Source of the DNA: Kiritimatiellia bacterium
GTDB lineage: Bacteria; Verrucomicrobiota; Kiritimatiellia; RFP12; DVOR01
NCBI GenBank assembly: GCA_017457555.1
Contig: JAFTHG010000302.1
Coordinates: forward strand, 1 to 6,419
Direction: 5' to 3'
DNA length: 6,419 nucleotides
The translations under genes and the position numbers were made by a program. Of the stretch, positions 4,101 to 6,419 are shown piece by piece. Each line of letters opens with the position of its first letter. Position 1 is the first letter of the stretch. Below the pieces are notes generated by a model. It ran no database searches, had not been told where the DNA came from, and saw only the letters and a list, made by a program, of their open reading frames with translations.

Positions 4101-6385
4101 GGACCTCGCGTGGAAAGGGTTACTACTTCACCCCTTCAAAGGACTTCGCATCCGGCTATGCTGACAAGGGTGGACAACTCTACGAAGTCTTCTTAGATAT
4201 CCGAAAGCCGCTCGGATATAACAACCGCACGATGACGCGTGCGCAGATCTACAAGTTAATTGATACGCTTGACCGGAAGTTAGAAGCCGTCAATGGCCGC
4301 GACATGGGCATCTTAATGGACTTCGGTGATGTGCACGTGCAAGGCCGCAGCAACGTACTCAATGAAGCTACGGATCTGCTTGATAACAACGATTCTGATG
4401 TCGACATCTTCGCTGAATTGGTGAATATGACCAATCAGTATGATATCGTTGCGAATGTCACTTACGAAGTCTTGGGATATGACGGCATTATTCCGACGGA
4501 TACGAATCTCGAAGTCGTGGCCCTTACGCCCAATCAGATCAAATCTGCCACGGATAACGTGGGCACTTATTCGCGCACGAATGACGATATTAATTATTCT
4601 GTCATTATGGGCGAAAAGGGTGCAGCCAATTTACAGAATGACGACTCTAAAAATCTTCGTGTGGCGCAAGCCATGCTCAACGGGCGCGCATGGAGAGATA
4701 TACCGCTTGAGGAGCGCCGGAAGATTAAGTTTGCGACGGGTTGGCAGGTCGGTGCTGATGGCACGTGGAAGCTTGAGAAGCCTGAAGGTGAGCTAAATAT
4801 CGAACAATTCTTTGCAGAAAAAGATCAATTCACCGAAACGGAATACATCAAGCGCGAGCAAGAATTAAAGGATCGTTACAACAAGATTATTGCCGAAGCC
4901 CGCAAGCTTGATGACGAGGAGACCGCCAACGCATTCTTTAAAGCCTACGAAAAGTCTGTAGTAGAATTACGGAGTAAGGTTTTCTACCCAGATCGCAAGC
5001 TTCATGAAGTCCTTCACAATGAGGAACTCTATCAAGCCTATCCATTATTGCGTGAAGTTCGAATTACCTTTGATAATAAATTTCCAGGAGGAGCTCGCGG
5101 ATACGCTACCAACAATCGAATCCTTGTGTGGGATCGAGGCGTGGCGAAGAAAAGCGATCTCCAGCAAGCCCACATTGACGATATTCGCCAATCGATTATC
5201 CATGAGATACACCACATCATTCAGGATATTGAAGGCTTTACGCGTGGCACTTCGCCATATATGTTTAAGGAAAAGGCAGAGATACCTTATCAGCGACAGT
5301 ACGACACATTGCGTAAATTGAATATTCATTTCGGCAATCCACACGGGTGGCCTGTCGAATTGATTCGTAGCAAGTTAAAACAATTCCCAACCGAATCGGA
5401 AGCCGCTCTGTTCAAAGGTGTTGAGCGTGAGTATTGGGATGATTGGCACGCTCGCCTCAATCAAATCTGGCAGCGAGCTGGATATTCCTCGCTCGAAGAG
5501 GCCATCGCAGATATTCAAAAAGCAGACAGTTATCGTTCACCTTACGGACAGTATGAGAGCAATATCGGAGAAGTAGAGGCGCGTAATGCTGCGCGTCGCA
5601 CGCCAAACGATCAGGATAAATTGCTTGAAGAAACCGAAGACGTCTCTCGTGAGTTTCAGCATAGCTACACTGGTGTAGAAGAACACTTCTTTGGTGACAC
5701 TTTCGATGCACGGCCATTGAAAGAGGTCGACGACAAGAAGTCGCAACGTCTTAACGCGTATTTCGCAATGCCAGATGGCACAACGACGATTCCATTAACC
5801 ATGCTTCGCCCTGGGAAGATAGAAAAAGAGTCTTCCATTCAAAACGCGCAACGCTTCATGCGTGAAGCCGCGAACGGATTGCGCGAAAAGCGCCAGCCAA
5901 TCGATGTCGTTCAAAACGAGGATGGTACCTATACCATTGTGGATGGAAACGCTACAGCGCACGCATTGAGTCGCCTTGGAGAAGATGCGGCGTGCGTTCG
6001 CATTCTTGGTAAAAATCGAGGCTCACGTTTACTCAATTCGGTCCTTGTCATTAAACCTATTTCTGCGGACGTTTCAGTGAAAGGGCTCGGAAGTCTACCT
6101 GTAGAGCAAGCCATCGATAAATCTTATCGTCTTGCCAAAGAGAATACACCTATCCTCGCCTCTATCCTTAAAAGAGTTCACGAGCATCAAAACTGCAAAA
6201 CGACCATGCGAAAAGAGCTCAAATCGCGTGCGCGTGCACTTGAAAAAATCAAACATGAATTAGACGGAGATGTCTCTAAACTACTTGATATTACTGGCGG
6301 AACAATTATTCTGTCGGACGAGATGTCGTTTAAGGATGTGCTTGATTCAATTAAGAAGAATTTACCAAAAGGAGGTTCTTTATGA
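1181..6385 (+). CDS. Giant phage polyvalent protein: ParB-like, ADP-ribosyltransferase, metallopeptidase-like and RelA/SpoT-like modules (1734 aa)
   Basis: One uninterrupted gene from ATG 1181 (GGAG seven bases upstream) to TGA 6383-6385. Modules by residue: 1-110 unassigned, charged; 110-380 Gly/Ala-rich with hydrophobic helices at about 219-246, 266-288 and 357-376; 380-420 coiled-coil-like; 448-480 short beta turns (FADGS/FADGT); 500-820 DdrB-type ParB-like module (GRHR 562-565, DLFGEDD 728-734); 905-1140 polyvalent-type ADP-ribosyltransferase (H956, Y982, E1111); 1155-1495 HEIHH metallopeptidase-like module (1341-1345) with GEVEAR (1463-1468); 1530-1625 second ParB-like fold (VDGNATAHAL 1587-1596); 1665-1734 half of a RelA/SpoT-like fold. 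Proteins of this architecture in phages and conjugative elements are proposed to enter the host with the DNA and act on host targets. Virion packaging is inferred here from the N-terminal composition and from the terminase nearby. Codon choice differs between modules. Catalytic activity of any module is unproven. Confidence 0.9.
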   Translation: MDRRDLMLTAQIDSEGAEPHLVVHGYNRAKEVQQDLSGNGGRIVPVRRLINKRTGEEVNASYEQASNYFEQWKEDGVQELIPYLNEEKQLEWRDSEEDLETANETVGETAARWADNSWKFAKDWGANIGKSLAKIGTHALKSAVGLAQLTAGNQGVGVGIGGMATPQVRHQAAKGSAQMRQALDRVDEKYLDTTPAGYDAEDKGALEYSYDLVTGGTNLASQLLIGGAVGAAAGGTSVPYALMVAAESGGETHAAAMANGKGADQAALLGAGDAAVSYALATLDTVGGSISRAAGPAGKKALGKAFLEGLKRPFTSPAEAAKIARRVGWEVVSEMGDTYSHLSFLQGAGVEITQEDKLIASGVAGLYALGASGFMEVGGRIAANSEIKKARKAYAADRLNQANEALQEFTPERLKEIEALVQDPITTGQRVSNTEPGGARVVTPRGSVIFADGSEVFADGTIRTPNGVVTNSEGEPITVMPETSDSANVDLFRLIRESDLQVQNIPVDSLKVNDQIVQFKQDADPNTGVVEGERLQGAFNPIPAKPILVMEFADGSREVVTGRHRLDLAKQNNMKFIPANIIYEKDGWTVDAARLMDAYDNILDGKGSDQDFVDFFRNAKLDNRAIQEHPELWSRKRQKDALVVAKGASEDLYTFFMAKDDRLNLETAAAIVSGAPRQKGEQNVKIQRAVLKAVLDNGLRANDAALMTRSLAHAYSQRLEAKGIQQLDLFGEDDTVTLAMGIEAKYAQRKINEINTDLRALKTLLGKQGGNLQARDALLQKYGLESSEDIQGIQNTITKLDGEVNRWKNYFTDPVLAKQAQAYAREVLHLENPVIEVNGEITTVDDRILETAPEVEPTYDDPNQEDFDFAMVNELGSTETQRQYDEVTARFTMADGSKDAATWMRAPNGKPTNLSERQWIHARTPYFKQRFGDWESDPANATKILDENGEPRVMYHGSPEKFTVFSSKKMGSTGTSRGKGYYFTPSKDFASGYADKGGQLYEVFLDIRKPLGYNNRTMTRAQIYKLIDTLDRKLEAVNGRDMGILMDFGDVHVQGRSNVLNEATDLLDNNDSDVDIFAELVNMTNQYDIVANVTYEVLGYDGIIPTDTNLEVVALTPNQIKSATDNVGTYSRTNDDINYSVIMGEKGAANLQNDDSKNLRVAQAMLNGRAWRDIPLEERRKIKFATGWQVGADGTWKLEKPEGELNIEQFFAEKDQFTETEYIKREQELKDRYNKIIAEARKLDDEETANAFFKAYEKSVVELRSKVFYPDRKLHEVLHNEELYQAYPLLREVRITFDNKFPGGARGYATNNRILVWDRGVAKKSDLQQAHIDDIRQSIIHEIHHIIQDIEGFTRGTSPYMFKEKAEIPYQRQYDTLRKLNIHFGNPHGWPVELIRSKLKQFPTESEAALFKGVEREYWDDWHARLNQIWQRAGYSSLEEAIADIQKADSYRSPYGQYESNIGEVEARNAARRTPNDQDKLLEETEDVSREFQHSYTGVEEHFFGDTFDARPLKEVDDKKSQRLNAYFAMPDGTTTIPLTMLRPGKIEKESSIQNAQRFMREAANGLREKRQPIDVVQNEDGTYTIVDGNATAHALSRLGEDAACVRILGKNRGSRLLNSVLVIKPISADVSVKGLGSLPVEQAIDKSYRLAKENTPILASILKRVHEHQNCKTTMRKELKSRARALEKIKHELDGDVSKLLDITGGTIILSDEMSFKDVLDSIKKNLPKGGSL
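1508..2320 (+). other. N-terminal Gly/Ala-rich hydrophobic region of the giant protein (aa about 110-380)
   Basis: Several segments are rich in Gly, Ala and small hydrophobics (GVGVGIGGMA near 155; 219-246; 266-288; 357-376), separated by charged helices. This small-residue, amphipathic pattern is typical of large phage internal or ejection proteins that cross or line the cell envelope during DNA entry. No enzyme motif is visible. The ejection role is an inference from composition and position. A purely structural scaffold role is the alternative. Confidence 0.5.
2678..3640 (+). other. DdrB-type ParB-like module of the giant protein (aa about 500-820)
   Basis: IPVDSLKVN opens the fold (from 505), and a strand-turn FADGSREVVTGRHRLDLA carries GRHR at 562-565, the ParB/Srx-type G-x-x-R signature found in phage ParB-like nucleases. 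A long helical region follows, with QQLDLFGEDD (728-734 for DLFGEDD) and then a heptad-rich helix ending in RWKNYFTDP (about 806-813). As I recall, this tail travels with the DdrB-ParB domain of polyvalent proteins and phage/plasmid methylase fusions. A nuclease or nucleotide-binding role on incoming or host DNA is plausible; activity is not shown. Confidence 0.72.
3893..4600 (+). other. Polyvalent-type ADP-ribosyltransferase module (aa about 905-1140)
   Basis: The module begins with the conserved entry LSERQWIHARTPYFKQRFGD (914-933), then ENGEPRVMYHGS with catalytic-position H956, then GKGYYFTP with Y982, GYDGII at 1099-1104, and LEVVALTPNQIKSAT with E1111. It ends at the characteristic NDDINYS. 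This H-Y-E layout and ending match the ADP-ribosyltransferase family seen in phage polyvalent proteins, which would transfer ADP-ribose from NAD+ to a host target. All three signature residues are present, so the enzyme looks intact. The target is unknown. Confidence 0.85.
4643..5665 (+). other. HExxH metallopeptidase-like module (aa about 1155-1495)
   Basis: IIHEIHHIIQDIEGFTRGTSP contains HEIHH (H1341, E1342, H1345), the zinc-binding HExxH pattern. GEVEARNAARR (from 1463) and EETEDVSRE (1483-1490) follow, and E1464 or E1466 could supply a third zinc ligand. The upstream part has FATGWQVGADGTWKLEKPEG and the LHEVLHNEELYQAYPLLREV strand typical of this phage-associated family, which has been grouped among large polyvalent-protein-associated domains. 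A highly charged helical stretch (1206-1272) separates those two parts. A role in cutting a host or phage protein, or in self-processing of the giant chain, is inference. Confidence 0.7.
5768..6055 (+). other. Second, divergent ParB-like fold (aa about 1530-1625)
   Basis: TTIPLTMLRPGKIEKE leads into a helix (NAQRFMREAANG), then QPIDVVQNEDGTYTIVDGNATAHAL (1587-1596 for the motif) and RLGEDAACVRIL. The strand-turn-helix order matches a ParB-like 'DGN' variant placed just before toxin-like domains in other phage polyvalent proteins. The Arg of the usual G-x-x-R motif is missing, so this copy may bind rather than catalyse. Confidence 0.55.
6173..6382 (+). other. Truncated RelA/SpoT-like nucleotidyltransferase fold (aa about 1665-1734)
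   Basis: SRARALEKIKHELDGDVSKL then LLDITGGTIIL (D1703) reproduces the first half of the RelA/SpoT-like fold seen in phage toxins: a basic helix with R-A-x-E-K, a GD turn, and D-x-x-R-G-T-I-V. The position that is normally Arg is Gly (G1706 or G1707 depending on alignment). The chain stops about 25 residues later, before the second half with its acidic catalytic residue. It is probably inactive as a (p)ppGpp-type synthetase. The call depends on a short motif. Confidence 0.45.
6370..6375 (+). promoter_or_regulatory. Ribosome binding site of the downstream gene, inside the giant gene's 3' end
   Basis: AGGAGG lies six bases before ATG 6382 and encodes part of the KGGSL end of the giant protein. 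With the ATGA overlap it points to translational coupling of the two genes. Confidence 0.85.
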
Positions 6386-6419
6386 AACCAATCATGCAAA
6401 ATCATACCGTCTATGGTTA
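6382..6419 (+). CDS. Start of the next gene (partial, 3' end outside window)
   Basis: ATG at 6382 overlaps the TGA stop of the giant gene by four bases (ATGA) and is preceded at ideal distance by AGGAGG. Only 12 full codons are visible (MKPIMQNHTVYG), which is too few to assign a function. The overlap suggests co-translation with the giant protein. Candidates would be a partner or immunity-like protein, or the next virion gene, but the sequence does not decide. Confidence 0.8.
   Translation, partial: MKPIMQNHTVYG

Noticed and set aside
6367..6385. Programmed frameshift joining the giant gene to the downstream frame
   Set aside because: AGGAGG lies near the stop as in prfB, but there is no proper slippery codon pair in the reading frame. 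A normal ATGA-coupled start explains the same sequence.

Overview
The window looks like the late, structural side of a tailed double-stranded DNA phage or prophage. The genes are packed head to tail on the + strand in the standard code. Strong AAGGAG/AGGAGG ribosome binding sites and a compact AAAGCCTGA/TCAGGCTTT hairpin fit a proteobacterial host. That host call is an inference, and nothing here fixes a genus.

Layout. Bases 1-632 hold the C-terminal part of what is most likely the terminase large subunit (nuclease end, final DCLRYG motif). A separate 135-residue protein of unknown function follows at 644-1051. A 129-base gap (1052-1180) contains two hairpins bracketed by a 10-base inverted repeat that ends against the next ribosome binding site. 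Nearly all the rest (1181-6385) is one uninterrupted 1734-residue gene. The start of another gene (6382-6419) overlaps its stop as ATGA.

The giant protein is the main point of interest. It reads as a phage 'polyvalent protein', in which many effector modules are strung together and are thought to enter the host with the DNA. The modules I can place are: a Gly/Ala-rich hydrophobic N-terminal region resembling ejection or internal virion proteins (about 110-380); a DdrB-type ParB-like module with GRHR and DLFGEDD motifs (about 500-820); an ADP-ribosyltransferase of the polyvalent-protein type with H956, Y982 and E1111 (about 905-1140); a zinc-metallopeptidase-like module with HEIHH and GEVEAR motifs (about 1155-1495); a second, Arg-less ParB-like fold (about 1530-1625); and the front half of a RelA/SpoT-like nucleotidyltransferase fold (about 1665-1734) whose usual Arg is replaced and whose second half is absent.

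Working together, the terminase would pack DNA. The giant protein could be carried in the capsid and delivered at infection, where its ADP-ribosylating and proteolytic modules would act on host proteins and its ParB-like module on DNA. Lysine and glutamine codon choice changes between modules, which suggests the protein was assembled from parts with different histories. Functions given here come from motif recognition alone; no database search was possible.
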